A stretch of 64,000 nt of DNA, from positions 186,001-250,000 of the forward strand of contig NZ_JACHXS010000003.1 in the NCBI RefSeq assembly GCF_014192225.1, in the 5' to 3' direction. The notes beneath the pieces were generated by a model, which searched no databases, was not told where the DNA came from, and saw nothing but the letters and a program-made list of their open reading frames with translations. Positions 27,807-37,026 of this stretch are shown one piece after another. This DNA is from Pseudoduganella umbonata. GTDB taxonomy: Bacteria > Pseudomonadota > Gammaproteobacteria > Burkholderiales > Burkholderiaceae_D. Each line of letters begins with the position of its first letter. Within the stretch, counting starts at the first letter, position 1. Both the position numbers and the translations under genes were made by a program.

Positions 27807-29102
27807 ATGAACATCATTCTTGCGCGAATTCTATCAGTTTGTCTTTTGCTTTTTTCCACAGACGCGTTTGCTGGGCTATTTGTTTGCAATAACACAGCAG
27901 ACAAAATAAACGTGGCAGTGGGGTGGTTCAAGGACGGCAACTGGGTTTCGCGAGGATGGTATGTTGTTCCATCTCGCCAGTGCGCCGCCACATTGCTTGG
28001 GAAGCTTGAACAGAGATACTATTACTACTATGCCGAGGCGTCCAACAGCAATGCCAAATGGACGGCAAAAAGAGGTGCGGAATTCTGCACCTCGGAAAGC
28101 AAATTTTATATCCGATATGTCGAAGGATGCGTAGGTGAAATATTTCGAAAATTGGATGTTGGAGACGACCACCAACATACCTTCTACTTGAGCGAGTCTG
28201 GCGATCCATTAGCCTCCGCTGCTAATTGTGCAAATCGAAGGTCGGAGGGAGCTGACGCTTTCGCCAAATGTTGGGTTAAAAACATGGCAACAACCAAGCA
28301 GCGCGCAATTTTGCGATGCGTAGAGAGGACAAAATCAAACGCCAGTTTTGCAATATGCGCGGCTGCTGCCAATGGAGACATCGATGGCGAAGCCTTGAAG
28401 GTTGCCACATGCGCGAATAATTATGCAACATCAAGACGAGGTGATACTTTTTTGAAATGTGTAGCAAACGGCAGCTTGAGCGAGGAACAAGCGCGAGTTT
28501 TTCAGTGTGCTGTCGACAATCCCGACATCTCTGACGCTGCACTTTGTACTGCAATGGGCGAACTCACTAGTGAACAGAGGCGCATACTCGGTTGTGTTAG
28601 CAAAAATCGCGCAAACTATGCAAGAGCTGGATTATGCGCTGCCTCAGGAGCCCTTACAGACGATCAACAGCGTGTCGCGAGCTGCGTCCTAAACAATAGA
28701 GGAAGTTATATTCAGATGGGAGTCTGTGCTACCGGCAACTCGCTAACTCCGGAACAACAAGTCTTTGTAAGCTGCGCCATATCATCAGCTGGTGAACCGA
28801 TGACCTTCGCAGGATGCGTCGGAACCCAGTTGACAATGAACGAGCTAGAGAAATGCATGACAGATGGAATTGGCGGAAGCGGCTGCTTTGGCGACAACAA
28901 CACAGCTGTAAAAATTGTCAGGAATTACTGGAAGGATGTAACGCAAGGCCCCGGCCCGAGCAATGATTTACTTGGCCGCGACGGCTGGGTCGGCAGAAAA
29001 ATGAGAGACGTTGAATCGGATATTAGAAATGGTCCAGGTAATACTAATGATATCGTAGGTAAGGATGGGTTCGTTTGCCGAACACTATTCGGCGGATGTT
29101 GA
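27807..29102 (+). CDS. Secreted DUF1036 protein with Cys-paired 30-residue repeats, AT-rich and probably acquired
   Basis: A 431-residue secreted protein. The signal peptide is about 1-22; AAAGGA sits six bases before this ATG, so it is preferred to the ATG at 27792. Residues 23-108 match DUF1036 (GLFVCNNTADKINVAVGW, SRGWYVVPSRQC, YYYYYAE), a small disulfide-containing domain of unknown function. From about 223 to 350 four and a half repeats of about 30 residues follow, each with LTxxQ, then Cys and a second Cys 13-14 residues on (C234/C247, C263/C277, C293/C307, C323/C337). The tail has two copies of GPGxxND-xxG-xDGxV (381-395 and 409-423). Codon use and AT content differ strongly from every neighbour, indicating transfer. 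Function unknown. Confidence 0.85.
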   Translation: MNIILARILSVCLLLFSTDAFAGLFVCNNTADKINVAVGWFKDGNWVSRGWYVVPSRQCAATLLGKLEQRYYYYYAEASNSNAKWTAKRGAEFCTSESKFYIRYVEGCVGEIFRKLDVGDDHQHTFYLSESGDPLASAANCANRRSEGADAFAKCWVKNMATTKQRAILRCVERTKSNASFAICAAAANGDIDGEALKVATCANNYATSRRGDTFLKCVANGSLSEEQARVFQCAVDNPDISDAALCTAMGELTSEQRRILGCVSKNRANYARAGLCAASGALTDDQQRVASCVLNNRGSYIQMGVCATGNSLTPEQQVFVSCAISSAGEPMTFAGCVGTQLTMNELEKCMTDGIGGSGCFGDNNTAVKIVRNYWKDVTQGPGPSNDLLGRDGWVGRKMRDVESDIRNGPGNTNDIVGKDGFVCRTLFGGC

Positions 29103-29180
29103 TAATGGTCTCTCACGGCTCCTATGTGCGATATGGCATTAGAACTGCTAAAAACCTCGGCCCGGGAATGATGGCACTTA

Positions 29181-29963
29181 TCAGAGCCGCAACGGCAGCA
29201 GGTGCCGGAACGTCGGCTCGATATTTTTCGCGTGCAGGAAGCGCACGATGTCTTCCAGCGTGGCGTCCTTCAGCAGCAGGCCGGGCGGCACCGCATCGCT
29301 GCCAAGCGGCGGCGCGGCGGCGGGCAGCGCCGGTGCGGCCGCTGGCCCGGACGGCGGCTGGGCCACGTCCAGCGCGGGCTGGAGCACGTCCAGCGCGTGC
29401 TGGAATTGCGCGGCGCCGATCGATTGCAGCCCCTGCAGGAAGGCCGTCTGGGCCGCGGTGGGCGGCATCATCTCCAGCGCCGGCTCGTCGGCGAACGACG
29501 CGCCCATGCCGGGATGGATGAAGGCGGCCCATTTGCCGGTTGCCGGATTGCGGCACGGCGGCATTTCGACCGGTGCCAGCCAGCCTTGCGCCGGCCGTGC
29601 CAGCTCCGGAAAGTAAGCCGCGCGCAGCAAGTCGAGGAAATGCTGCGCCGTCGCTACCGGCAGCGGCGATTCGAACGACAGCCACAGGCGGAAACCGGCG
29701 GCGCCGGAAATGCTGACCGCGGGCGCCGGCAGGCCCAGTTCGCCCTGCAGCGCATTGGCCACCGCGCACAGGCGCTCCCACTGTTCGGTACCGCCGCCGT
29801 CCTTGCGCCAGTCGAACGGGATGACGAGCGTGCGGACCGTCCCGTCGCTCGCCAGGTCGAGGGCGCGGATGGTTTCCCCGGCCAGGTGCTGTTCCAGCCC
29901 ATCCGGTACGGCCGCGCCGGCGGGCAGGTACAGGCGGAGCAGTTGCGAAATCAGTTCATGCAT
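29181..29963 (-). CDS. Uncharacterised 260-residue protein
   Basis: No signal peptide or membrane segment. The first half has mixed alpha/beta character with WRKDGGGTEQWERLCAVANAL and VSISGAAGFRLWLSFESP; the middle (about 145-165) has conserved-looking CRNPATGKWAAFIHPG; a Pro/Ala linker (about 205-235) leads to a short C-terminal helix-rich end. The ATG at 29963 has GAGGAA in good position. GC-rich and in the normal style of the genome, so it marks the far border of the AT-rich island. I recognise no family. Divergent from the gene at 30115, with a 20-bp direct repeat between them. Confidence 0.7.
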   Translation of the reverse strand: MHELISQLLRLYLPAGAAVPDGLEQHLAGETIRALDLASDGTVRTLVIPFDWRKDGGGTEQWERLCAVANALQGELGLPAPAVSISGAAGFRLWLSFESPLPVATAQHFLDLLRAAYFPELARPAQGWLAPVEMPPCRNPATGKWAAFIHPGMGASFADEPALEMMPPTAAQTAFLQGLQSIGAAQFQHALDVLQPALDVAQPPSGPAAAPALPAAAPPLGSDAVPPGLLLKDATLEDIVRFLHAKNIEPTFRHLLPLRL

Positions 29964-29995
29964 GGCGTTCCTCGATATGCTGTCGGCCGGCAGCG

Positions 29996-30035
29996 GGCAC
30001 GGTTGTGTTGCAAGCGGCACGGTTGTGTTACAAGC
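29996..30035. repeat. Tandem 20-bp direct repeat between divergent genes
   Basis: GGCACGGTTGTGTTGCAAGC is repeated immediately as GGCACGGTTGTGTTACAAGC (one mismatch). It lies 33 bp before one start and 80 bp before the other, where a shared operator could act. Confidence 0.8.
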
Positions 30036-30114
30036 CGCATTATCGCCGAACCGGCAGGAATCGCGGCTGCCTTGCAATACAATGACGGTCCTTCGCCACC
30101 ACCGCCCGAAAAAC

Positions 30115-30825
30115 ATGAGCAACACCGACCTGCCCTTCCGCGCCACGACCGGCGAAGCCTGCGCCTGGCTCTCGCAGCAGACCGCTACACCGTGGACGCT
30201 GGCGCGCCTGCTCGAACAGGGCCTGACGCCGTATGTCTGGCTGGACTATGACCCGGCATACCCGGAACTGTTCGGCGACGCCAACGGCGGCTATGCGGCG
30301 CCGATCTTCTTCGAAGGCGATATCGCCCGCCTCGTGGCGGGCAGCGAGGATGTGCTGATCACGATGACGAAGGATGCGTACAAGATCGTCGCGCGGCTGC
30401 CCGAACCGGGTTTTCGCCGGCCCCTCGACGCGCTGCGCTTCCAGAAGAAGGACCTGGAGCGCCTGGCAGGCAAGCTGAAACACGAAGCGGAGGCGGCGGC
30501 TCGCCCGCCGGCGGCGGCCAGCGAGTCGCAATACGGTATCGGCAAGGCGGACGTGCTGGCGGCGTTCGGCCGGCTGGCGCGGCTCGACATGGACAAGGCG
30601 CTCGATGACGCGATCGGCATCTTCGGCGACGACGGTGCCCGTGTAAAGGCCAGCGCGCGCAAGTCGAAGCGCAACGCCGTGTGGAATCCCGTCACCCTGG
30701 CGCTCGGCCTGCACGACGTGTACGGCGTTCCCCTCGGTCCCCTGAAGCGCGCTTTCGCGTCGCACGACTTCCTGCATGCGTGGCAGGATGACTGGAACCG
30801 GTCGCTGTACCTGCTGGGCAAATAA
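30115..30825 (+). CDS. Uncharacterised 236-residue protein
   Basis: A soluble protein with an acidic N-terminal region (EACAWLSQQTATPWTLARLLEQGLTPYVWLDYDP), a basic middle with a probable helical linker (about 110-140: FQKKDLERLAGKLKHEAEAAARPPAAA) and a conserved-looking C-terminus that includes NAVWNPVTLALGLHD and FLHAWQDDWNRSLYLLG. The helical N-terminal part resembles the start of small phage- or plasmid-type regulatory proteins, but I cannot name a family. Six bases separate its stop from that of the convergent MBL-fold gene. Confidence 0.65.
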   Translation: MSNTDLPFRATTGEACAWLSQQTATPWTLARLLEQGLTPYVWLDYDPAYPELFGDANGGYAAPIFFEGDIARLVAGSEDVLITMTKDAYKIVARLPEPGFRRPLDALRFQKKDLERLAGKLKHEAEAAARPPAAASESQYGIGKADVLAAFGRLARLDMDKALDDAIGIFGDDGARVKASARKSKRNAVWNPVTLALGLHDVYGVPLGPLKRAFASHDFLHAWQDDWNRSLYLLGK

Positions 30826-30830
30826 CGGCG

Positions 30831-32213
30831 CTATGCGGCCGGACACGCCAGCAGCCGGCGCAGCTGCGCGGCCTGGTAGGCGCCGAAGGTATCGCTGAAC
30901 AGGCAGCGAATCAGCGGATCGTCGACCACGTCGGCCTCTGCGAGCTCGCTTTCAGTCGCGGCATCGAACCCTGTACCCCCCATTGAATCACTTATTGGAT
31001 CGTTCACCCGCAGGTACACCGACGTCAGCGACTCGCCCTCTTCCAGCGCCGCCCACAGCTTCGCGGCGGGAATCGCGGTGGTCCAGCCGGGCGGTCCGGC
31101 GCCGTCGTCCAGCGTTGCCGGGCCGCCCGGTTCCAGCCGGTAGCGGAAATGCGTGGCCGCGCCCGCGTGATCGTAGAGGGTCAGCAGCCATGTGCGCGGC
31201 TGGTCGAAATAGTCCGACGACGCTTCCACCGCGCCGTATTTCGCCGGCAGTTCGGATCGGCAGTAATCGAATACGCGCGCCTGCTGCTGCGCCGTCAGCG
31301 CGCCGAAGTGCCGCGCGATCTCGCTGGTGTGCGGCGCGGCCGCGTTGCCTTCATAAACGTAGTCGACGTCCTGCGCACCGACGGGGATCACCCAGTCGAG
31401 CGGCGGCGCCGGGCGCAGCGACACGGCATCCAGCGTCACCGACACGGACGGATCGAGGCGCACCACCGTGGCGGCCGGCAGCGCCTTCGTCACCTCCTCC
31501 GTGAACCGCGCATACGAGATCGGGAAGAACGCGCGGTTGTACCACGACCACGGTTCCTGCTTGAACTGGCAGGAGCTGGGCACGACGTAACGGGGCGCCA
31601 GGGCCCGCAGCTGGGGAATCCATTCTTCCGGCAGCGCCGGCGGCGCGGCCGTGAAGCGCGACGGCGCCAGCACTTCGATCTCGCGCATGGTCTGGAACGG
31701 CCACAGCACCATGTCCCACGGGCCTTCCTCCACCAGCTGGGCAAGCGTGCCGTCGTCGATCCACGAGTCGACGACATTGAGCACGTTCAGCCCGGCCGCC
31801 CTGACCTGGAACATCGAGTCCACGTCCGCATCCATGGCTTCGCGCGGAATCACCTGGAACGGCCCCACCCCGACCGGCTCGTTCAGCGCCAGCGGCGTGA
31901 CACTGGTAAAACCCAGCTGGCGCACCCAGTCGAGCAGCACGCCGAACTGGCAGTAGATGTACAGCGGCGTGGCGCGGTCCAGCAGGTCCAGGCTGTCGAG
32001 CGAGCAGTGGTCGTCGTGGAAATGCGAGATGAAGACCGCGTCGAAGCGCTGGGCGCGGATGTTGTCGACGTCGAATCGGACCGCCGGGAAGGCGTGGCAG
32101 TTGCGGCTGAACGGGTTTTCAAAAATGGGATCGAACGCGATGCGCGTGCCGCCGCAGGCAAACACATAACCGGCGTGCAGGATGCGGGAAATCGTCAGGG
32201 CGGGATGGGTCAT
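30831..32213 (-). CDS. MBL-fold metallo-hydrolase
   Basis: A 460-residue cytosolic protein. The metallo-beta-lactamase core is N-terminal, with ISHFHDDHCSLDSLD giving the HxHxDH zinc/iron ligands; the region around VPSSCQFKQEPWSWYN is typical of the UlaG-like/Rieske-associated MBL branch. The C-terminal third (about 300-460) is an extra domain I do not recognise. The start at 32213 begins the conserved MTHPALTISRILHAGYVF; the frame is open 200 bp more. Substrate unknown; divergent from the aminotransferase at 32323. Confidence 0.75.
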   Translation of the reverse strand: MTHPALTISRILHAGYVFACGGTRIAFDPIFENPFSRNCHAFPAVRFDVDNIRAQRFDAVFISHFHDDHCSLDSLDLLDRATPLYIYCQFGVLLDWVRQLGFTSVTPLALNEPVGVGPFQVIPREAMDADVDSMFQVRAAGLNVLNVVDSWIDDGTLAQLVEEGPWDMVLWPFQTMREIEVLAPSRFTAAPPALPEEWIPQLRALAPRYVVPSSCQFKQEPWSWYNRAFFPISYARFTEEVTKALPAATVVRLDPSVSVTLDAVSLRPAPPLDWVIPVGAQDVDYVYEGNAAAPHTSEIARHFGALTAQQQARVFDYCRSELPAKYGAVEASSDYFDQPRTWLLTLYDHAGAATHFRYRLEPGGPATLDDGAGPPGWTTAIPAAKLWAALEEGESLTSVYLRVNDPISDSMGGTGFDAATESELAEADVVDDPLIRCLFSDTFGAYQAAQLRRLLACPAA

Positions 32214-32322
32214 CGGTCGGCCGGCAGGGTTCGGAAAGCCGCCAGTGTACCCGGCAACTTCAATTACGCCGTCATCCCCGGTAGACTGGCGGGTTCCGAA
32301 CCGCACCGCACCACTACAGACC

Positions 32323-33504
32323 ATGAAGATTTCACAACGCGCCCAGGCCATCGACCCGTTCTTCGCCATGGAATTCGGCAAGCGCGCCGCCATTCTCGCC
32401 GAACAGGGGCACGACGTCATCCGGCTCAGCCTCGGCGAACCCGATTTCGGCGCGCCGCCCGCCGTGCTGGAAGCCGCCGCCGCGGCAGCGCAGGCCGGCG
32501 CCTTGCCCTACACGGCGGCACTGGGCCTGCCGGCGCTGCGCGAAGCCATCGCCGGCTTCTACCTGCGCGAGCACGGCGTGGCGATCGCGCCGGAGCGCAT
32601 CGTCGTCACGGCCGGCGCATCGGCCGCGCTGCTGCTGGTCACGGCCGCCCTGGTCGACCCGGGCGACGAAGTCATCGTCGGCGACCCGTCGTATCCGTGC
32701 AATCGCCAGTTCCTCGGCAGCTTCGGCGCCGACGTGCGGCTGGTCGCCACCGGCCCGGAGTCGCGCTTCCAGCTGGACGCGGCCAGCGTGCACGCCAACT
32801 GGACGGAGCGCACGCGCGGCGTGATGGTGGCGACGCCGTCGAATCCCACCGGCACGTCGGTGCCGCCGGACGAGCTGGCCGCGATCTGCGCGCTGGCGCG
32901 CGAACATGGCGCGTGGCGCATCGTCGACGAAATCTATCTGAACCTGGGCGACCGGGACAGCGCCGGCCGGCCGCCGCAGACCGTGCTGGCGGTGGATGAC
33001 GGCGCGATCGTCATCAACAGCTTCTCGAAATATTTCGGCATGACGGGCTGGCGGCTCGGCTGGTGCGTCGTGCCCGATGCGCTGGTGCCGACCATGGAGC
33101 GGCTGGCGCAGAATTACTATATCTGCCCGTCGACGATCGCCCAGCAGGCGGCGCTGGCCTGCTTCACGGCGGACTCGCTGGCGGTATGCGAAGCGCGCCG
33201 CGTCGAATTCACGCGCCGCCGCGCGCTGGTGCTGGACGGCCTGGCGAGGATCGGCCTGCCCGTGCCGGTGCCGCCGGATGGCGCCTTCTATGTGTATTTC
33301 GACGTCGCCGGCACCGGATTGACGTCATGGCAGTTCTGCGAACGGGTGCTGCAAGAGGTGCACGTCGCCCTCACGCCCGGAAAAGATTTCGGGCATTGCG
33401 GTGCCGATAGCTACGTCCGGCTGTCATATGCGGCCAGTGCCGCGCACCTGGAGGAAGCGATCCGGCGACTCGGCGCCTTCATGGAAGCGCTGCGCCGCCA
33501 GTAA
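32323..33504 (+). CDS. Class I/II PLP-dependent aminotransferase
   Basis: A 393-residue fold-type I aminotransferase. SLGEPDFGAP near the start, the ASNPTG-like TPSNPTGT, DEIYLNLG and the PLP-lysine motif NSFSKYFGMTGWRLGW are all present. It belongs to the aspartate/tyrosine/alanine aminotransferase group; the exact amino donor cannot be read from the sequence. Start at 32323 follows the translated leader region without a strong ribosome site. It lies upstream of glucarate dehydratase with about 200 bp between, which holds an inverted repeat. Confidence 0.87.
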   Translation: MKISQRAQAIDPFFAMEFGKRAAILAEQGHDVIRLSLGEPDFGAPPAVLEAAAAAAQAGALPYTAALGLPALREAIAGFYLREHGVAIAPERIVVTAGASAALLLVTAALVDPGDEVIVGDPSYPCNRQFLGSFGADVRLVATGPESRFQLDAASVHANWTERTRGVMVATPSNPTGTSVPPDELAAICALAREHGAWRIVDEIYLNLGDRDSAGRPPQTVLAVDDGAIVINSFSKYFGMTGWRLGWCVVPDALVPTMERLAQNYYICPSTIAQQAALACFTADSLAVCEARRVEFTRRRALVLDGLARIGLPVPVPPDGAFYVYFDVAGTGLTSWQFCERVLQEVHVALTPGKDFGHCGADSYVRLSYAASAAHLEEAIRRLGAFMEALRRQ

Positions 33505-33520
33505 GTCATCCGCCCCGGTC

Positions 33521-33577
33521 GATGGATTCAAATAATGACTTAATCGAGTCAGCAATTGGTTTGTTCTTGAATCCATC
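33521..33577. promoter_or_regulatory. Inverted repeat upstream of glucarate dehydratase
   Basis: GATGGATTCAA (33521-33531) and its exact complement TTGAATCCATC (33567-33577) flank a 35-bp AT-rich segment that itself contains GACT-N6-AGTC. It begins 17 bp past the aminotransferase stop. It may end that transcript or serve as an operator for the downstream gene. Confidence 0.55.
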
Positions 33578-33703
33578 CCCGTCTAAGATCGTCTCCATCA
33601 CCAGCAGTGCCAGGAGACGTCGAGGATATTTCCATCCTGCTGGTCCGGATGCACCCCCAATCGGGCGCACTGTCCGGGTTTCACCAACCATTACAGGACC
33701 ATT

Positions 33704-35044
33704 ATGACCACCTACGTTTCCGGCGCTCCCACCGTTACCGACATGCGTGTCGTCCCAGTCGCGGGCCAGGACAGCATGCTGCTCAACCTCTCCGGCGCCC
33801 ACGGCGCCTGGTTTACGCGCAATATCGTGATCCTGACCGACAGCGCCGGCAACACGGGCCTGGGCGAAGTGCCGGGCGGCGAGAAGATCCGGCAGACACT
33901 GGAAGACGCGCGGTCGCTGGTGATCGGCAAGAGCCTGGGCGAGTACAACAACATCCTGAACGCGATGCGCGCCACGTTCGCCGAACGCGATTCCGGCGGC
34001 CGCGGCCTGCAGACCTTCGACCTGCGCATCACCATCCACGCCGTGACGGCGATGGAATCGGCACTGCTCGACCTGCTGGGCCAGTTCATGAACGTGCCGG
34101 TGGCCGATCTCCTGGGCGAAGGCCGGCAGCGCGACAAGGTGGAGATGCTGGGCTACCTGTTCTATGTCGGCGACCGGAACAAAACGAACCTGGAGTACCG
34201 CGCCGAACCCGATGCGGACAACGCCTGGTTCCGCCTGCGCAACGAAGAAGCGCTGACGCCGGAAGCCGTGGTGCGCCTGGCCGAAGCCACGCGCGAACGC
34301 TATGGCTTCAACGACTTCAAGCTGAAGGGCGGCGTGCTGAGCGCCGATGCGGAGATGGAAGCGATCGTCGCGCTGCACGAGCGCTTCCCGGAAGCGCGCG
34401 TGACGCTGGACCCGAACGGCGCCTGGTCGCTGCAGGAGGCCATTCGCGTCTGCCGCGACAAGCACGGCATCCTGGCTTACGCGGAAGACCCTTGCGGCGC
34501 CGAGAACGGCTTCTCGGGCCGCGAAGTGATGGCCGAGTTCCGCCGCGCCACCGGCCTGCCGACAGCCACCAACATGATCGCCACCGACTGGCGCCAGATG
34601 GCCCATTCGATCCAGCTGCAGTCGGTCGACATCCCGCTGGCCGACCCGCACTTCTGGACCATGCAGGGCTCGGTGCGCGTGGCCCAGCTGTGCCAGATGT
34701 TCGGCCTGACGTGGGGTTCGCACTCGAACAACCACTTCGACATTTCGCTGGCGATGTTTACGCACGTGGGTGCCGCCGCGCCGGGCAAGGTGACGGCGAT
34801 CGACACGCACTGGATCTGGCAGGACGGCCAACGGCTGACGAAGGACCCGCTGAAGATCGAGGGCGGCTTCATCGCCATTCCGCAAAAGCCGGGCCTGGGT
34901 ATCGAGCTCGATCCGGCGGAACTCGAGAAGGCGCACCAGGCCTATAAAAACATGGGCTTAGGCGCGCGCGACGACGCCGCCGCGATGCAGTTCCTGGTGC
35001 CGAACTGGAAGTTCGACAACAAGAAGCCCTGCCTGGTGCGCTGA
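33704..35044 (+). CDS. gudD: Glucarate dehydratase
   Basis: A 446-residue enolase-superfamily enzyme that dehydrates D-glucarate (and L-idarate) to 5-dehydro-4-deoxyglucarate. Family signatures in order: [19 protein letters not shown], the KxK base in NDFKLKGG, metal ligands in [19 protein letters not shown] and ATNMIATDW, and the catalytic His in [11 protein letters not shown]. Length equals that of known GudD. Its usual partners (gudP transporter, garL/kdgD) are not adjacent. A long leader of about 100 bases contains small inverted repeats. Confidence 0.95.
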   Translation: MTTYVSGAPTVTDMRVVPVAGQDSMLLNLSGAHGAWFTRNIVILTDSAGNTGLGEVPGGEKIRQTLEDARSLVIGKSLGEYNNILNAMRATFAERDSGGRGLQTFDLRITIHAVTAMESALLDLLGQFMNVPVADLLGEGRQRDKVEMLGYLFYVGDRNKTNLEYRAEPDADNAWFRLRNEEALTPEAVVRLAEATRERYGFNDFKLKGGVLSADAEMEAIVALHERFPEARVTLDPNGAWSLQEAIRVCRDKHGILAYAEDPCGAENGFSGREVMAEFRRATGLPTATNMIATDWRQMAHSIQLQSVDIPLADPHFWTMQGSVRVAQLCQMFGLTWGSHSNNHFDISLAMFTHVGAAAPGKVTAIDTHWIWQDGQRLTKDPLKIEGGFIAIPQKPGLGIELDPAELEKAHQAYKNMGLGARDDAAAMQFLVPNWKFDNKKPCLVR

Positions 35045-35053
35045 GCGCCGGGT

Positions 35054-36496
35054 TCAGAACGCCAGCGGCAACCGCACCGACAGCGAGACATCCGGCGTAT
35101 CCTGCGTCAGCCCCGCGCCGACGGTGACGTTCACGGTGCGTTTTTCGTTGAGCCGGTAAGAGAAGCCCATCAGCAGCGTGCCCAGCTGGGTGCGCACCGA
35201 GCCCGGCACGTTGACGCCGTTCTGCCGGGTGCGGCCCATCGAGCTGTGGTCGTAGCCGAGGCTGAGCGACGCCTTGTCGTTCAGCGCCAGCCCGATGCCG
35301 AAGTTGAAGCCGATCACGCCGCCCGGCTTCACCTCGCCCAGCGGTTCCACTTCGCCGTTCAGCACCATCCGCATCACGTTGCTGCGCTTGACATTGTGCA
35401 GGTAGCTGATGCTGCCGAAGAAGATCGCCGGGTCCGACGGGAACAGCCAGGTCAGGCTCGGCTGGATGCCATAGAAGCCCGAGCCGGTCGGCAGGTCCAG
35501 CGGCAGGCCGGTGCCGGTCGCGTTCTCGCCCACGCAGCGCTGCGTGCAATCGGTCACTACTTCGAACGGGTCGCGGCCGGTGCGCGTCTTGACCCGCAAG
35601 CCGGCGATGTAATAAGCCTTGTCGGCACCGCCATCGTTGAGCTGGTGGCGCAGCGACAGTTCGATGTCGCCGATCGCCTTGCCGCGCGTTTCAAACACCC
35701 GTTCGACGGCGGTGCCGGTGAACAGCTCGCGGCTCACCGTCGAATCGGAACGGTACACATACGGCACCCGCAGTTCCAGCTCGGTGCGGTTGGTCAATCC
35801 ATAGCGGCCCGATATCGCGGCCGTGAAGGTATTGCGCTTGACTTCGCGCACGTCCACCAGCCCGATCAGCAGTGCCGGGATGATCGTGTAGCCCACCAGC
35901 GCCACGCGGTTGCTGGACGAATAGCCGAACTGGAACGACGGCTCCAGCACATAGTGGCCCCGCTGCGTCAGCACGCCGGGCGCTTCGAACAGCGGTGCCA
36001 CTTCGGGCGGGCGCGAATCGCGCGCCGGCGCCTGGCCCACCGCCGGCGCCGCCGGGGCCTGCGGTCCCGGCGCCTGCGGTGCCGCCGGTCCCTGCCCCGG
36101 CACCTGCAGCGGCGGCTGTGGCTGCGATTGCATGGCGCCGCTTGCGGCACCAGCCCCGCCGGCGCCGCGCAAGCCTTCGAGCGTCGCCGCTGCCAGCGGC
36201 CGCTGAACGGGCCGTTGCCGTGCCTGCTCGGCGGGCAGCGGTTCCAGCCATTGCGTGGAGGGCGCCTGCGCCACGGCCCCCGCGCCCTGCCGCTGCGCCC
36301 CCAGCTCCGCGCGCAACTGCTGCAGCATCGCGCGCTGCTCGGCGAGCTCCTGCTTCAACTGGCGCAGTTCGGCGGCCAGTTCGGCCGCCGGGCGTGCTTC
36401 CGCGGGTTCGGGTGGCAGCGGCTGCTGCGCGATCGCACCGAACGTCAACAGGGACATGCCGGCACAGCCGGCACGCAGGGTCTGGACAAGCGGCAT
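35054..36496 (-). CDS. FapF-like outer-membrane amyloid secretion pore
   Basis: A 480-residue protein, last gene of the Fap-like operon. A signal peptide (about 1-23) precedes a heptad coiled coil (about 35-70: ELAAELRQLKQELAEQRAM), a Pro/Ala/Gln-rich linker (about 80-165) and a C-terminal beta-barrel of about 300 residues ending in Phe. This coiled-coil plug, linker and 12-strand-type barrel order is that of FapF, the trimeric pore of the Pseudomonas Fap system. Two ATGs are in frame; AAAGG is spaced for the second (36496). The assignment depends on architecture and on the C39 protease and FapE-like neighbours more than on residue identity. Confidence 0.75.
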   Translation of the reverse strand: MPLVQTLRAGCAGMSLLTFGAIAQQPLPPEPAEARPAAELAAELRQLKQELAEQRAMLQQLRAELGAQRQGAGAVAQAPSTQWLEPLPAEQARQRPVQRPLAAATLEGLRGAGGAGAASGAMQSQPQPPLQVPGQGPAAPQAPGPQAPAAPAVGQAPARDSRPPEVAPLFEAPGVLTQRGHYVLEPSFQFGYSSSNRVALVGYTIIPALLIGLVDVREVKRNTFTAAISGRYGLTNRTELELRVPYVYRSDSTVSRELFTGTAVERVFETRGKAIGDIELSLRHQLNDGGADKAYYIAGLRVKTRTGRDPFEVVTDCTQRCVGENATGTGLPLDLPTGSGFYGIQPSLTWLFPSDPAIFFGSISYLHNVKRSNVMRMVLNGEVEPLGEVKPGGVIGFNFGIGLALNDKASLSLGYDHSSMGRTRQNGVNVPGSVRTQLGTLLMGFSYRLNEKRTVNVTVGAGLTQDTPDVSLSVRLPLAF

Positions 36497-36523
36497 AAGC
36501 ATCCTTTATATCGATGGTGCCGC

Positions 36524-36997
36524 TCAGCGCGGCGCGATGGAGGTCGACAGCGCCTGGCGCAGGCTGTCGCTGAAATTCATGTCCTTCAATACGCCGAGGC
36601 TGTTGACGGTGGCATCGATCGTCGTCTGCGCGCGGATCAGCTGGTCGCTTGCGCTGTTCTGCAGCACCAGCCCGGCCAGCGGCTGGTTGACGATCGCCAG
36701 CGCATTGCCCGCGCCCGCCTGCGCCGTGTGGAACGACGACAGGCCGGCACCGGACGCGGCGGCCTTGGCCACGTCCGGCACCGCCAGCTGGCTGCTGGCG
36801 ACGACGTTGCCGTTCATGCTCAGCAGCCGGTCGACCGACAGCGACACCAATAGCCCATTGCCGGCATCGAAGCCGCCGCGGGCATTGGCCAGCACGGTTT
36901 CGTCGACGGCGCCCCAGCCGCCCGGCACTTCGCCGGCCAGCGCGGCTGGCGCCCCCGGCAGCGATAACAACAACAACAACGGCAAGATCTTCTTCAT
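36524..36997 (-). CDS. FapE-like secreted protein
   Basis: A 157-residue protein with signal peptide (about 1-21). A small GGFDAGNGLLVSLSVDRLLSMNGNV block follows, then LVLQNSASDQLIRAQTTI and VNSLGVLKDMNFSDSLRQAL near the end. This pattern recurs in proteins encoded between C39 protease and outer-membrane pore genes in proteobacterial Fap-like loci, which is the fapE position. It is probably exported and may be a minor fibril or extracellular component. Starts 30 bp past the protease stop. Confidence 0.7.
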   Translation of the reverse strand: MKKILPLLLLLSLPGAPAALAGEVPGGWGAVDETVLANARGGFDAGNGLLVSLSVDRLLSMNGNVVASSQLAVPDVAKAAASGAGLSSFHTAQAGAGNALAIVNQPLAGLVLQNSASDQLIRAQTTIDATVNSLGVLKDMNFSDSLRQALSTSIAPR

Positions 36998-37026
36998 CGC
37001 ATCCCCTTGCGCCGGTCGCAGCGGAT

